A stretch of DNA of 64,000 nucleotides from Cohaesibacter celericrescens (lineage in GTDB: Bacteria; Pseudomonadota; Alphaproteobacteria; Rhizobiales; Cohaesibacteraceae), in NCBI RefSeq assembly GCF_002866925.1, contig NZ_PKUQ01000022.1, positions 228,402 to 292,401 on the forward strand, given 5' to 3'. Both the position numbers and the translations under genes were made by a program. This document shows positions 46,588-56,185 of the stretch, piece after piece. Each line of letters begins with the position of its first letter. The first letter of the stretch is position 1. The notes under the pieces are model-generated. The model was not told where the DNA came from. It saw nothing but the letters and a program-made list of their open reading frames with translations, and did not search any database.

Positions 46588-46887
46588 AAAATTCCACCTA
46601 AATTATCGTAATGACTAAGTTTTTCAGTTGACTGTGGGGTTTAATTATTCCCAACCCACCATAATAGTTTCATTAGCAAAACCTGAACTGTTGCCCACAG
46701 AAGACTTGTTTTCTTCGTATCAGAAAAACTCGGCGTTAGCCGCCGCAGGAAAGTAGACTTGCCAGCGGCTCGTCACATATCGCTTGTTGGCTGAATTGCA
46801 TATGAGAACAAATGGAGAACACTCTTTATCTGCACACGCATTAGTGGCATAATTGCTTTCCCCAACGATTCGGGGTGCAAAAACTAT
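46588..46887. other. 300-bp AT-rich gap after tRNA-Gln
   Basis: No gene. I looked for a copy of the tRNA 3' end or an integrase and saw neither, so there is no direct sign of integration here. Confidence 0.4.
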
Positions 46888-47475
46888 ATGGTTAAGAAAA
46901 TGGACAGCCGGTTCCTCGAACTGGATTGCAATCAAATTCTTAAAACCCAAAAACAAAAAACCGAACCTTCACCAATAAGAATTCTTCATCTGCCTGGATT
47001 TAGGGTCATTGTAGACAAGTTAATGTTGGGCAGCACTTCTAGTGGTGATATGCCGACAGAACTTAGGTTGGCGATAGACAACCTCTCCAAAGAAACATTT
47101 GGCATTACGGAAGATGACACCGAATTCAGTTTTCCAGAAATCACTAGAGTTTCAGCTGTTTATTGGAGCGACGAACATATCGAGCACGAAAACAGGTTCC
47201 AAACTTGTAACGTAAACGATGAAATCGCTTTTAAAGTCCTTTACGATCTTGGTTTTGATTTCAGGGGCGACTACGGGAAACCACTCGTATGTCTCAACTA
47301 TTTTAAAAGACAAGCCGAAGCAGCGGCCAGAGGGATATTCGGCAAGGTTCCTGATATCAATGAAGCAGACGTCCTCATGTGGGAACAAAAAATGCTAATA
47401 GATGTTGAGAAACGTCAGCGAAAGAATCGTGCAAAAAAACAGAACCAACGCAAAACAAACAGATTAAACAGATAG
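46888..47475 (+). CDS. Hypothetical protein next to tRNA-Gln
   Basis: 195 aa, not recognised. It has no signal peptide or membrane segment. The middle is acidic (EDDTEFSFPEITRVSAVYW), a later stretch reads FRGDYGKPLVCLNYFKRQAE, and the C-terminus is strongly basic (KRQRKNRAKKQNQRKTNRL), as in proteins that bind RNA or DNA. The base composition is more AT-rich than in neighbouring genes, and tRNA genes are common insertion points, so a transferred origin is possible. An internal ATG at 46900 could be the true start. Confidence 0.6.
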   Translation: MVKKMDSRFLELDCNQILKTQKQKTEPSPIRILHLPGFRVIVDKLMLGSTSSGDMPTELRLAIDNLSKETFGITEDDTEFSFPEITRVSAVYWSDEHIEHENRFQTCNVNDEIAFKVLYDLGFDFRGDYGKPLVCLNYFKRQAEAAARGIFGKVPDINEADVLMWEQKMLIDVEKRQRKNRAKKQNQRKTNRLNR

Positions 47476-47680
47476 CCTAGCTTCACACAACAAAGGGTCG
47501 CAGGCTGCTTTGACCTACGACCCATCCAAGTTTTGATGGCGTTCGTTTGCACTGCTCCGTTTATCCTGCGTAGCGTAGTATACTACTCAGCCGTGCCAAG
47601 GCAAAGCAGGGCTTGTGCTGTTGTTGGGCTAGTCCGTGTCTTCAGCTTCAAACTCTAAAGTTTGGCCCTTCGGTTTGATG

Positions 47681-48940
47681 TTACGATGCCGTCACCTCCC
47701 CCATCAAAAGCGCAGTCGTTGGTAGCCCAGGCATAAGCTTCAGTTCATCGGTGCGCAGGGTCCCTCGGCTTCCTCCGGTGTGTGACGCGCCCAGAAACAG
47801 CGTTGTCAAATCCACCGAACTATAGTCCGACAAATCCGCAACACTCGTGGCAACACCGTCGATTATGAGTTGCGTAAAATTTGGCCCGACCCCAAAGATG
47901 ATCTCGTGAGGGCCAGACCATGAGAAAGCCTCGGTTACAGGCGCGGGTTCTTTCTCCACTTCAGACACATCATAATAGGAAAGGCGCAGTTGGGTGCCGG
48001 AACCATTTGCCCTGAGCATCACATAGTCATGTCCACTGGCTGATCCGAATTCTAATATGCGATCCCAATCATTGTTCCAACCAGCCACAGCACCACGCCA
48101 AACGCCGTAGAAACCACCTGTCAGATCAACGGCAGAAAGATCAAAACTCAGCGTGTCATGACTGCGCAGGCCGCCACCAACAATGAAGCTTGTCGTTACG
48201 GATCCCGCTTCAAGTTGAACACCAGCAATATCGACATATTCGCCAGCCGTTGCCGAATAAGGCCCCGGTCCTATGTGGATCTCACCATCATGAAGAATCT
48301 CCAGAGTGGCTGTGAGCTGATACAGCGAGCCTATTTGTGCCAGCTTGAGATTGGAAAATGAAGATTTCCCATCAATGGTAACATTGGTCAAGACTTCATT
48401 GGAAGCGGCCTGAATAGCAGGGAATGCATAGCCCCCCGCCCCATCGGGCACACGCGCCATGACTTGAATCGCATTGCTGGACCCAAAGCGAAAATAGACA
48501 GAAAGCGAATAGCTCTCATCGGCCAACACATTGATGACATTGCTGCGCTTTCTGTGCCAATCTGCACCGTCGGATGAGACACTGGCAATTTTGAAATACC
48601 CAATATCTTCACCTGTTCTGCTAGATGCAGCCCCGTCATCAGCCCAGAAGTGAACGTCTTCAGGATTTGTCAAAAGTCCTTCACTGCTTGGCTCTGTATA
48701 AAGCCCCGCATCAGTTGCCCGCACCACATCTGGATCAAACTGCCGCAATAGGCCAGTGGCATCGAAGCCCCAGCCATCAGATGACCGCACCATATCAACG
48801 CGGGATTCTGAGAAGGGAACAATCAACCCGTTCATGGATAAATTGCCATCAAGACAATGCAAAGCCGACCCAGCCCCTGCCCAAGTTGCCCGCCTTTGCC
48901 AATCCAGCCAAAAGGGCCCAGACGCACCAAGAGAAAGCAT
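47681..48940 (-). CDS. GTA head-spike-like protein (GhsB/Rcc01080-like)
   Basis: 419 aa, beta-rich. The N-terminal part has GPFWLDWQRRATWAGAGSA and FDPDVVRATDAGLYTEPSSEG. The middle (about 100-270) resembles a carbohydrate-binding jelly roll (YSLSVYFRFGSSNAI, VDIAGVQLEAGSVTTSFI). The C-terminal part (about 275-410) resembles a LamG/concanavalin-like domain (GPHEIIFGVGPNFTQLIIDG). It starts at ATG 48940, overlapping the stop of the spike-base gene (TAATG). The gene pair matches the ghsA-ghsB order of Rhodobacter GTA head spikes. A phage tail-protein origin is the alternative. Confidence 0.7.
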   Translation of the reverse strand: MLSLGASGPFWLDWQRRATWAGAGSALHCLDGNLSMNGLIVPFSESRVDMVRSSDGWGFDATGLLRQFDPDVVRATDAGLYTEPSSEGLLTNPEDVHFWADDGAASSRTGEDIGYFKIASVSSDGADWHRKRSNVINVLADESYSLSVYFRFGSSNAIQVMARVPDGAGGYAFPAIQAASNEVLTNVTIDGKSSFSNLKLAQIGSLYQLTATLEILHDGEIHIGPGPYSATAGEYVDIAGVQLEAGSVTTSFIVGGGLRSHDTLSFDLSAVDLTGGFYGVWRGAVAGWNNDWDRILEFGSASGHDYVMLRANGSGTQLRLSYYDVSEVEKEPAPVTEAFSWSGPHEIIFGVGPNFTQLIIDGVATSVADLSDYSSVDLTTLFLGASHTGGSRGTLRTDELKLMPGLPTTALLMGEVTAS

Positions 48941-49194
48941 TACCACACCCCCACAACATCACTGGCCGTCGTGCCTGTCGCGTTAAGACGTTTGACTCGA
49001 AGCGGCATCCAACCCGACGCATTTTTGAAGGCAACGGTTTCACCCGAGGCAAGAACAACATCAAGATGGCCACCCGTACCAACCCAAACCGCCCGCGTAA
49101 CATGCGTCAGGTCACTCGCATCATTAGGCGTTAGACTCGCACCGTTGTAGGCCGGACTATCCAGTCCACTTGTTCTATTTTTGAAAGAATCCAT
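48940..49194 (-). CDS. GTA spike base protein (GhsA/Rcc01079 family)
   Basis: 84 aa. The whole protein fits the RCAP_Rcc01079 family: NRTSGLDSPAYNGASLTPND, then VTRAVWVGTGGHLDVVLASG and PLRVKRLNATGTTASDVVGV. In R. capsulatus this protein is the base of the GTA capsid spike. The ATG at 49194 follows AGAGG with proper spacing, unlike the ATG at 49200. It is coupled to the GhsB-like gene. No capsid, portal or terminase genes are in the window. Confidence 0.82.
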   Translation of the reverse strand: MDSFKNRTSGLDSPAYNGASLTPNDASDLTHVTRAVWVGTGGHLDVVLASGETVAFKNASGWMPLRVKRLNATGTTASDVVGVW

Positions 49195-49547
49195 AATCAT
49201 ACCTCTTTTGTTATCCAGCCATCAGAATAGATCAGCTGCAAGATAGGTTGATTAGTTGCATTAGTTTAGCAAGGAATAGGTCAATTTTGGCGTATACCGT
49301 CTCCCAATAAATCAGTCTTCGCATCAATAATGGGAATATATAATTTTGCAATTACACCAAAATCCATAGAATATAAACTGATAACAAAATATTTTTTCAA
49401 ATTACACCATTCAAAAATTCGCCATACAAACATGAATAATCAGATTTTACTTATGCGTATATGAAATAAGCAAAGTTTATTCATTGAAAACAAAATCAAT
49501 ATATTGAGTATATTCACGTATCGTCGCATTTTAAATTAGGATTGTTC
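49195..49547. other. 350-bp AT-rich divergent intergenic region
   Basis: Very AT-rich (runs such as AAAATATTTTTT near 49387) and sits between divergent GTA-spike and pentapeptide-repeat genes, so it holds both promoters. No gene or clear repeat is seen. Confidence 0.45.
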
Positions 49548-50063
49548 ATGTCAAATAATTTATTCGCAAAAAAGCTAATCCTTGCTCCCGCTCTAACCGC
49601 CTGTATGGTTCTAGCAGCCCCTGTCAGTGCGCAGAATGCGGGCGACATTCCTAAGGTGACGAACACCGGCAAATGCGAGTCTCAAGACAATGGAAGTGGC
49701 AAATGTGATGTGTCAGGCGCCAACTATAGCGGCGACAAAATAACGGGTTGGTATCGTCACATGAGAGCCGTTGGGGCCGATTTCACCTACGCCAAAATTG
49801 GACCGGGGGCATTTGATGATGCAAATCTCTCAAACGCAGATTTTTCTGATGCAAAGATTACCGGAATGTCCGTTCACTCTGCTAATCTTACCGGCGCCAA
49901 TTTAAGCGGCTCATCACTCCGTGATGCCGCTTTGGATAGTGTCAACCTCACCAACGCCAATCTCAACGGTGCACGCGTCGATAATTGGGACACCTATTTT
50001 CCATTGGTAACACTGTGCAACACCACTTTGCCCGACGGAAGCAAAAGCAATCGCGATTGCTGA
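49548..50063 (+). CDS. Exported pentapeptide-repeat protein
   Basis: 171 aa. A signal peptide (to about residue 27, PVSAQ-NAG) precedes a short Cys-containing segment (GKCESQDNGSGKCDVSG) and about 12 pentapeptide repeats of the A-(N/D)-L-x-x type (ANLSNADFSDAKITG, ANLTGANLSG, VNLTNANLNGA). The C-terminus adds two more Cys (TLCNTTLP and a final RDC). The four Cys in the mature protein could form disulfides that cap a right-handed beta-helix, which fits a periplasmic location. Most known pentapeptide proteins are cytoplasmic. The ATG at 49548 has AGGA upstream. Confidence 0.85.
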   Translation: MSNNLFAKKLILAPALTACMVLAAPVSAQNAGDIPKVTNTGKCESQDNGSGKCDVSGANYSGDKITGWYRHMRAVGADFTYAKIGPGAFDDANLSNADFSDAKITGMSVHSANLTGANLSGSSLRDAALDSVNLTNANLNGARVDNWDTYFPLVTLCNTTLPDGSKSNRDC

Positions 50064-50137
50064 TCTTTGGGATTGGGGTATGTAGTCAGTTGCAGAAGCG
50101 CTTGAACCGCGTCTCTCCGGATTGATCTCAGATTGCA

Positions 50138-50168
50138 AAAAGGGCGCCATTTGGCGCCCTTTTAAATT
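50138..50168. terminator. Bidirectional rho-independent terminator
   Basis: Stem AAAAGGGCGCC / GGCGCCCTTTT (50138-50148 and 50153-50163), 11 bp with an ATTT loop, followed by AAATTTT. It lies between the convergent pentapeptide-repeat and isomerase genes and has A/T runs on both sides. Confidence 0.88.
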
Positions 50169-50186
50169 TTGACAGTTCACTGATGT

Positions 50187-51827
50187 TTACAGCAGGTCTT
50201 TGGCTGTGCCTGCGATTTTGACTTTGATGCCTTGGGTCAAGGCCTGAGCGACAAAGGCCTGCATGACATTTTGCAGCTTGTCTTCAGGCACATAGGCGAT
50301 GGTGAGGTGATTGGATTGATGACCTGCCATCAGATCATCGCGCCCAACCCCGTCTAGTACAGCGTTCAGCAATGGCCATTCATAGGTGGTTGCTTTGCGA
50401 CGGCGCTCAAACTCAGCCTCAGGCAATTCAACAGCCGTACCGGAACCGATATGCATGATGACATCCGTGCCAACATAGTGCGCGCGCGCCCAAATGAAAC
50501 GCCCAGCTTTGCCCTGACCTGCGATGGTTGATCCGCCTTTGGGAAAGAACATAGCAGGCTGACGATAGCCTGTTGCACCGGCGATACCGCCTTTAAGGTG
50601 AGCAAAAGGCACCGCGCCCGAGATTTCAAAATCCCAGTAGAATGTGCCTTCAAATTCACTTCCCCAACGCACGTCATGCAATGTGGTCTCTGAAGGCAGA
50701 TCCATAGCATCTAGAAGGCGGAACAGCATGGCCTGAGGGATGGCTGTGCCCATGTCCACTTCGTTGACACAAGGAATTGGCTTGCCTTCACAAATGATGG
50801 CCCCATCTTCATCGGGAATGGGGAAGCGCTCGGCATTGCCAATAGCCCCCTCAGCAAAGTCAGACGCGGCACAGCAGTCTTTGAGACCTTGTTGGTATTG
50901 CACACCAACAGCCGCCAGACCAAAGCGTTTGGTGAAGCGCGCCATGGCTATCATCATGGCGCATTGCTCCAATACCTGCTCACGGGTTAGTTCAGTGGCA
51001 CCATCTTTGCCCCACTGGAACTGCATACCGCGATCCTCATAAAATTTGAGGCATTCTTCGCGCATGTCTTGTGGCACCAGATCCATTTCGACCAACAGCG
51101 CAGATTGCGACAGGCCTTCCAGCGGCATGCCAATATCGCTGAGAGCTTTAATGGGGAAATAGCCGTTCATCATCCCCATGCACATGGTATCAAACAGGCC
51201 AAGGATTGCCTTGTTGCGCAGGATATAGTTGCCCACTTTGGCGCCATCTTGCCCCGCTTCGCTTTTCAAAACCGGATGGTCAGCAGGCACATCATTCAGA
51301 TATCCAAGATCATGGTCAACCTTGCCCTCTTTCAACCAGCTTGCGAGACCTGATTTGAACAAGTCATCATCAAAGCCTTCAGACCACAGGCGGGAATAGT
51401 CCACTTCCAATGAGGTGAGAGACCCTGCCATACAGAGCATGCCAACAAGTCCGGGCCATGTGCCATCAAAATTGGCAAGTAGCAGGATAGGCCCACGATG
51501 TGACAGCAATGACGGAGCGATATGATGAGAATATTGCCACGCAGTCAAAAGCACGATGACGGGCGCGTCAGGGTCGATGCGAGAAAAGAGGGCCGAGCCT
51601 TCTTTTTGGGACGAAATAAAGCCGTGTCCGCGGCTTTCATCATAAGCATGGGCGCGTTTCATCTTGAAGCCTTGCGCCGCCAGTTCTTTTTCCAATCGCT
51701 CGGAATAGTCTTGATAGATCGGCCAGCAAGGCACATTGGCGCTTTCGCGCAAATCGGCGTTTGTTACAACAAGGATCTCTTTATCACCCACGGTGATAGC
51801 CGATTCCTGTTCTGGTAATTTCAACAT
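50187..51827 (-). CDS. L-fucose/D-arabinose isomerase-family protein
   Basis: 546 aa, close to E. coli FucI in size. Internal features include FDGTWPGLVGMLCMAGSLTS near residue 120, KDCCAASDFAEGAIGN near 312, CVNEVDMGTAIPQAML near 347 (the metal-site Glu/Asp region) and HIGSGTAVELPEAEF near 452. It would convert an aldose such as L-fucose or D-arabinose to its ketose. It lies 22 bp after the FGGY kinase gene and is the last gene of the leftward operon. L-rhamnose isomerase is a different family, so the fate of rhamnose from the GH78 enzyme is unclear. Confidence 0.82.
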   Translation of the reverse strand: MLKLPEQESAITVGDKEILVVTNADLRESANVPCWPIYQDYSERLEKELAAQGFKMKRAHAYDESRGHGFISSQKEGSALFSRIDPDAPVIVLLTAWQYSHHIAPSLLSHRGPILLLANFDGTWPGLVGMLCMAGSLTSLEVDYSRLWSEGFDDDLFKSGLASWLKEGKVDHDLGYLNDVPADHPVLKSEAGQDGAKVGNYILRNKAILGLFDTMCMGMMNGYFPIKALSDIGMPLEGLSQSALLVEMDLVPQDMREECLKFYEDRGMQFQWGKDGATELTREQVLEQCAMMIAMARFTKRFGLAAVGVQYQQGLKDCCAASDFAEGAIGNAERFPIPDEDGAIICEGKPIPCVNEVDMGTAIPQAMLFRLLDAMDLPSETTLHDVRWGSEFEGTFYWDFEISGAVPFAHLKGGIAGATGYRQPAMFFPKGGSTIAGQGKAGRFIWARAHYVGTDVIMHIGSGTAVELPEAEFERRRKATTYEWPLLNAVLDGVGRDDLMAGHQSNHLTIAYVPEDKLQNVMQAFVAQALTQGIKVKIAGTAKDLL

Positions 51828-51849
51828 ATTACTCTCCCGATAGTAGATT

Positions 51850-53442
51850 CTATAAGGTGGCTGCAGCCATCAACGCGTTGTGATGTTCGCGGTTCTCATA
51901 GAGGTTTAGATAAACTTGATATTTTGCGTCGTGGAAGGCGGCCTTCGTCAAATCGGCCTTCACTTTATCGCCCTGCTGCACCAGAGCACTGCTGGCCTCT
52001 GGCAAACTGGCAAAAGCACCGCAAGCAACCGCTCCGAGGATGGCTGCACCCAAAGTAACAACATCTTCTTCACTCGCCATTTGAATGTCGCGGCCCGTGA
52101 TATTGGCATATTCACGCAGCCAGAGCGGGTTTTTGGTCGCCCCACCACAAACATAGAGCGTATCAATGCTGTGGCCCGCTTTGGACATTTCCTCGATGAT
52201 ATGCCGTGTGCCATAGGCCACCGCTTGCAAGGTTGCCAAATACAGGCGCGCCAGAGCGTCACGACCTTTTTCCAGCGTCAGACCGGAAACAACCCCGCGT
52301 GCATGCGGGTTGGCGCGTGGCGAGCGGTTGCCATGGTGGTCGCCCAACACATGCAAGTCACGAGTGGGATAAGGATCGCGAGATTCCAGATCAGCCACCC
52401 ATTCATTGAGCAGTGCTATAGGATGTTTGTCCTGCGCTTTTGCTGCAGCCTTCAGGTCAGGCCAAGCATCGCTTTGGGCAATGGTCCATTCGACCAGAGA
52501 ACCGGCCGCGCTTTGTCCGCCTTCTCCCAACCAATAATCCGGGATCATGGCACCAAAATAAGGCCCCCAAACACCGGGAACCATAATCGGCTTGCGGCTA
52601 ACGATCATATGACAATTGGAGGTGCCAGAGATCAAGGCCAAACCGCCATCCGGCTTGGCGCCAATCAAGGCCAAACCACCGGAATGGGCATCGATAATGC
52701 CACTGGCGACGATAACACCCGTGTGCAGACCAAGCTGCTCGGCGGCCATTTCGCTCAATTGACCGACAGGCGCACCCAATTGGGCAACTGTGGAGGGCAC
52801 TTTAGACGTTAGGTCATCCAACCCGACAGCATCCAGCATATCTTGCGGGAAGCGGTTTTCGTGGGCGAGATAATTCCATTTGCATGTCAGTGTACAAACG
52901 CTTGCCACGTCCGCGCCGGTTGAACGCCAAACCAAATAGTCGGCAAGGTCAAACAGCCGCCAGATTTTTGCATAGCGATCAGGAAAATGCTTTTTCAACC
53001 ACAGTATTTTGGGCAATTCCATCTCAATTGAAACTTCGCCACCCACATATTGCAGGGCATCGTTGCCCGTCGCATTGATGGCGGCAGTCTCCTCATCGGC
53101 ACGGTGATCCATCCACATGATAATATCATGATCGTCCTCACCATCTTCCGATACCGAGATAGGTACCCCATCTTCGCCCAATGGAATAACAGAACAAGTG
53201 GCATCAAAACCAATCGAGCGTATGGCTTTGGCGTCAACACCGGATTTGGCTAGAGCTTCCTTTGTTGCTTCGCAGATCATGCCCCAAATGTCTGTCGATG
53301 ATTGCTCGACAAAATTGACCTTGGGGTGGAATTGTTTGATTGCACGCGTCGCAAAAGCCAAACGCTGCCCTGCCTCATTATAAACACCAGTTCGTGTGCT
53401 GGCAGAGCCAACATCAATACCGATATAGAATGCTTTCTCCAT
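51850..53442 (-). CDS. FGGY-family pentulose kinase (D-ribulokinase-like)
   Basis: 530 aa. Phosphate-1 motif YIGIDVGSASTRTGVYNE near residue 6, DHDIIMWMDHRADEE near 105, GIIDAHSGGLALIG near 253 and the C-terminal YVCGGATKNPLWLREYANI near 433 match FGGY kinases of the 5-carbon (TIGR01315-like) type, which phosphorylate D-ribulose and similar ketoses. The ATG follows GGAGGAAAG. Paired with the isomerase it suggests aldose to ketose to ketose phosphate. Exact specificity cannot be read. Confidence 0.88.
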   Translation of the reverse strand: MEKAFYIGIDVGSASTRTGVYNEAGQRLAFATRAIKQFHPKVNFVEQSSTDIWGMICEATKEALAKSGVDAKAIRSIGFDATCSVIPLGEDGVPISVSEDGEDDHDIIMWMDHRADEETAAINATGNDALQYVGGEVSIEMELPKILWLKKHFPDRYAKIWRLFDLADYLVWRSTGADVASVCTLTCKWNYLAHENRFPQDMLDAVGLDDLTSKVPSTVAQLGAPVGQLSEMAAEQLGLHTGVIVASGIIDAHSGGLALIGAKPDGGLALISGTSNCHMIVSRKPIMVPGVWGPYFGAMIPDYWLGEGGQSAAGSLVEWTIAQSDAWPDLKAAAKAQDKHPIALLNEWVADLESRDPYPTRDLHVLGDHHGNRSPRANPHARGVVSGLTLEKGRDALARLYLATLQAVAYGTRHIIEEMSKAGHSIDTLYVCGGATKNPLWLREYANITGRDIQMASEEDVVTLGAAILGAVACGAFASLPEASSALVQQGDKVKADLTKAAFHDAKYQVYLNLYENREHHNALMAAATL

Positions 53443-53488
53443 ATCTTTCCTCCATCGGGTTCAAATGTGATCCTTGAACCGTATCTGT

Positions 53489-56185
53489 TCAATTCATCGT
53501 CTTTGTCGCTGTAACTTTGAGAGTGTGATGGCCGGGGGCCAGAGCAAATTGCGCGCCTTGCTCAGTCATCATACCGACAGGCAATAATACCTGTGCATCA
53601 ACGCCGGGGGGCAGCGTTATAGTCCAGTAAATCACTTCATCTTCATATCGCCAACTGCTTTTTATGCATCCGCTTTGGGCCTCATAAGCGGCTTCGACCC
53701 GTCCAATGCGTGGGTCGAATATAGGGCGCATTTGAACCCGTTGATATCCCGGTTTTTCCTCATACCAATCGATACCCGCCAAGCGGGACCAAATCCATTC
53801 CCCTACCGCACCATAGGCATAGTGGTTGAAGGAATTCATGGCCTTGCTCTGAAAGCCTTTGTCTTGGGTCCAACCATCCCAGCGCTCCCAGATAGAGGTC
53901 GCGCCGTGCCGAATAGAAAAGCCCCAGCTTGGGTAGGTCTCTTTGAGCAACAAATCCACCGCCAGTTTTTCAGCACCGTTGTCGCTTAGAACCGGACACA
54001 AGTGCCGAACTCCAAGAAAACCCGTTTGCAAATGACCGTCCGCCTCGTTGATCAATTCGATAAGGCGACTTACAGCCTGCGAACGATGCTTGGAAGGCAA
54101 CACATCAAAATCCAAGGCCAGTAAATAGGCGGTTTGAGTATCGCTTTTCAGGTGTCCATTTTTCTCAATAAACGCGCCTGCAAAAGCGGCTCGCATCCGA
54201 GTGGCGCGGGTGAGCCAAGGCTCGGCATCCCGATCTAACACCCGTGCGATCTTGGCCATGAGATCGGCGAGATAGATCCAATATGCTGTATTGATCAACT
54301 CACGATTTGTTTCTGGCCCAATCGTCAACCAGTCACCATAATTGTTGTTCAACTGATTGCGGCGGATGCCGTCAGGATTTTCAGCCTCGACATAAGTCAT
54401 CCAAGCCTTGAAGGGCTGCCAACAACGTTCTAGCAAAGCATGGTCGCCATACCGCAGATAATGCTGCCATCCCATAATGATGGGTGCATCGCCCCATGCA
54501 GGCGCTCCGGGTTGGGGAGTCAGGCGATAGGGATTGAGCGGTTTTGTCGGTGCGACATCAGGGAAAGCACCCTCAGGCGACTGCCCATCAATCATGTCCT
54601 CCATCCATTTTGTCAAAAAGGCAGACGTATCCATGAAATATCCGGCCGTGCGCCAAAAGACCTGCGCATCCGCCGTCCACCCATATCGCTCATCGCGCTG
54701 GGGGCAATCAGTTGGCACTGAGATAAAATTACTGCGCTGACTCCAAAAAATATTGGATAGCAACTGGTTGAGCATTGTGTTGCCGGTTTTAATCTGGCCA
54801 GTTTGCGGGGTATCTGTCTGGATAGCGATGGATGTAAGTTTTGGTGGCGAGGTAACCGGCCCGATGATGGTCAGCTCGACATATTGAAACCCATGAAATG
54901 TAAAACGGGGTTTGAAGGTCTCACCTCCGCGGCCAGCTGCGATGAATATGTCTTCAGACACCGCATACCGTAAGTTTTCAGTGTAGAGCTGGCCTGCGTT
55001 ATCAAGCCGCTCGCCATGGCGCAACCGAAACTCGGTTCCCTCTCGGGCCTCGACCTCCAGTTCAACATAGCCAGCCAGATTTTGACCAAAGTCATAAATG
55101 CTTACACTATCAGAGAGAGCCGTTATCGAGCATGGAGCAAGCCTTGCGACTTCTCGTGTCGGTTCACAACGCGCCGCATCCAGTTGCGGCAGGCGCGGTT
55201 CGGGGTCAATCTGTTCGACTGGTTGCCAATGGGAAAGATCACAGTCGGGGGCACACCAACCTTCCAGTTCCAGACGGGCGTCAAACATTTCTCCAGCAAG
55301 GAAATCAGAATAACAGATAGGTCCTTGTCGTGTTGACCATGTCTCATCCGAGACGATGCATTCGACCCGACCGTCAGCAAACTCAATATGGACCTGGCAC
55401 AACAATGCCGGACGGCCACCATAATGGTTGCCGGCACGGCGCTGATTGTGACCGATGCGGCCCGAATACCAACCTTCTCCAATGATGGCACCGATGCAAT
55501 TGTCCCCTTCAAAGAAGGCTTCGGTTACATCCAGGGCATGATATTCGGCGCGCTGGTGATAGTCGGTCCAGCCCGGCGCCATAACATTTTCGCCGATGCG
55601 CATGCCGTTGATATACAGCTCATATAGGCCCAACGCCGAAACATAGGCGGTAGCGCGGATAGGCTTAGCCACCAATGCGTGCTCTTTGCGCAGATAGTCA
55701 GCAGGGCGCGCCTGAAAACGGTTGTCATAAAGTGCGTCTTGGGGGACATCGCGACCAGCAGGCAACACAAAATAGCGCCCGATCCAAGAGGCCTGCCAAT
55801 CAGAAGCCTTCAAGCCGGTAAAGACCCTTGCTGGTTCGGCAAGACAGGAAGGCGTATCGGTTTCGTCCCATACCTGAACGCTCCACCACATGATCATGTC
55901 CGAGGGCAAGGCGTCTCCACCCCAACGCACCATGTTGGTTTGTGGGCCAATTGTTTTCCCACTGTCCCAAAGGGCACCCAAGCCCTGGAGGACATCATCG
56001 CGGCTTGTCCCGGCCACAATCCGCCAAGCGGTTTGGAAATGGGAATCTTCGGGTGACTGATTGGCCTCTAGTGCCCAACCAAACATTGGATACGAGCTAT
56101 TTAAGCCGCAGGGCTCTGCAAGCTTTTCACAGCGCAATCGAACGGCGGAGACATGAGAAGCTGCAGCCTGAACTGAAACGCACAC
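53489..56185 (-). CDS. GH78 alpha-L-rhamnosidase
   Basis: 898 aa, with the full GH78 layout: N-terminal beta domains (WQASWIGRYFVL near 130, YELYINGMRIGENVMAPGWT near 210), the (alpha/alpha)6 barrel with TDCPQRDERYGWTADAQVFW near 493 (the acidic catalytic region) and the C-terminal beta domain. No signal peptide is seen, so it should act inside the cell on imported oligosaccharides or glycosides. The start is GTG right after the gntR stop, with GGGCGACGGAG upstream. Linked to a TRAP transporter and an isomerase-kinase pair. Confidence 0.92.
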   Translation of the reverse strand: MCVSVQAAASHVSAVRLRCEKLAEPCGLNSSYPMFGWALEANQSPEDSHFQTAWRIVAGTSRDDVLQGLGALWDSGKTIGPQTNMVRWGGDALPSDMIMWWSVQVWDETDTPSCLAEPARVFTGLKASDWQASWIGRYFVLPAGRDVPQDALYDNRFQARPADYLRKEHALVAKPIRATAYVSALGLYELYINGMRIGENVMAPGWTDYHQRAEYHALDVTEAFFEGDNCIGAIIGEGWYSGRIGHNQRRAGNHYGGRPALLCQVHIEFADGRVECIVSDETWSTRQGPICYSDFLAGEMFDARLELEGWCAPDCDLSHWQPVEQIDPEPRLPQLDAARCEPTREVARLAPCSITALSDSVSIYDFGQNLAGYVELEVEAREGTEFRLRHGERLDNAGQLYTENLRYAVSEDIFIAAGRGGETFKPRFTFHGFQYVELTIIGPVTSPPKLTSIAIQTDTPQTGQIKTGNTMLNQLLSNIFWSQRSNFISVPTDCPQRDERYGWTADAQVFWRTAGYFMDTSAFLTKWMEDMIDGQSPEGAFPDVAPTKPLNPYRLTPQPGAPAWGDAPIIMGWQHYLRYGDHALLERCWQPFKAWMTYVEAENPDGIRRNQLNNNYGDWLTIGPETNRELINTAYWIYLADLMAKIARVLDRDAEPWLTRATRMRAAFAGAFIEKNGHLKSDTQTAYLLALDFDVLPSKHRSQAVSRLIELINEADGHLQTGFLGVRHLCPVLSDNGAEKLAVDLLLKETYPSWGFSIRHGATSIWERWDGWTQDKGFQSKAMNSFNHYAYGAVGEWIWSRLAGIDWYEEKPGYQRVQMRPIFDPRIGRVEAAYEAQSGCIKSSWRYEDEVIYWTITLPPGVDAQVLLPVGMMTEQGAQFALAPGHHTLKVTATKTMN

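Noticed and set aside
46514-46887. tRNA-Gln as an integration site
   Set aside because: No duplicate of the tRNA 3' end and no integrase seen in the window.
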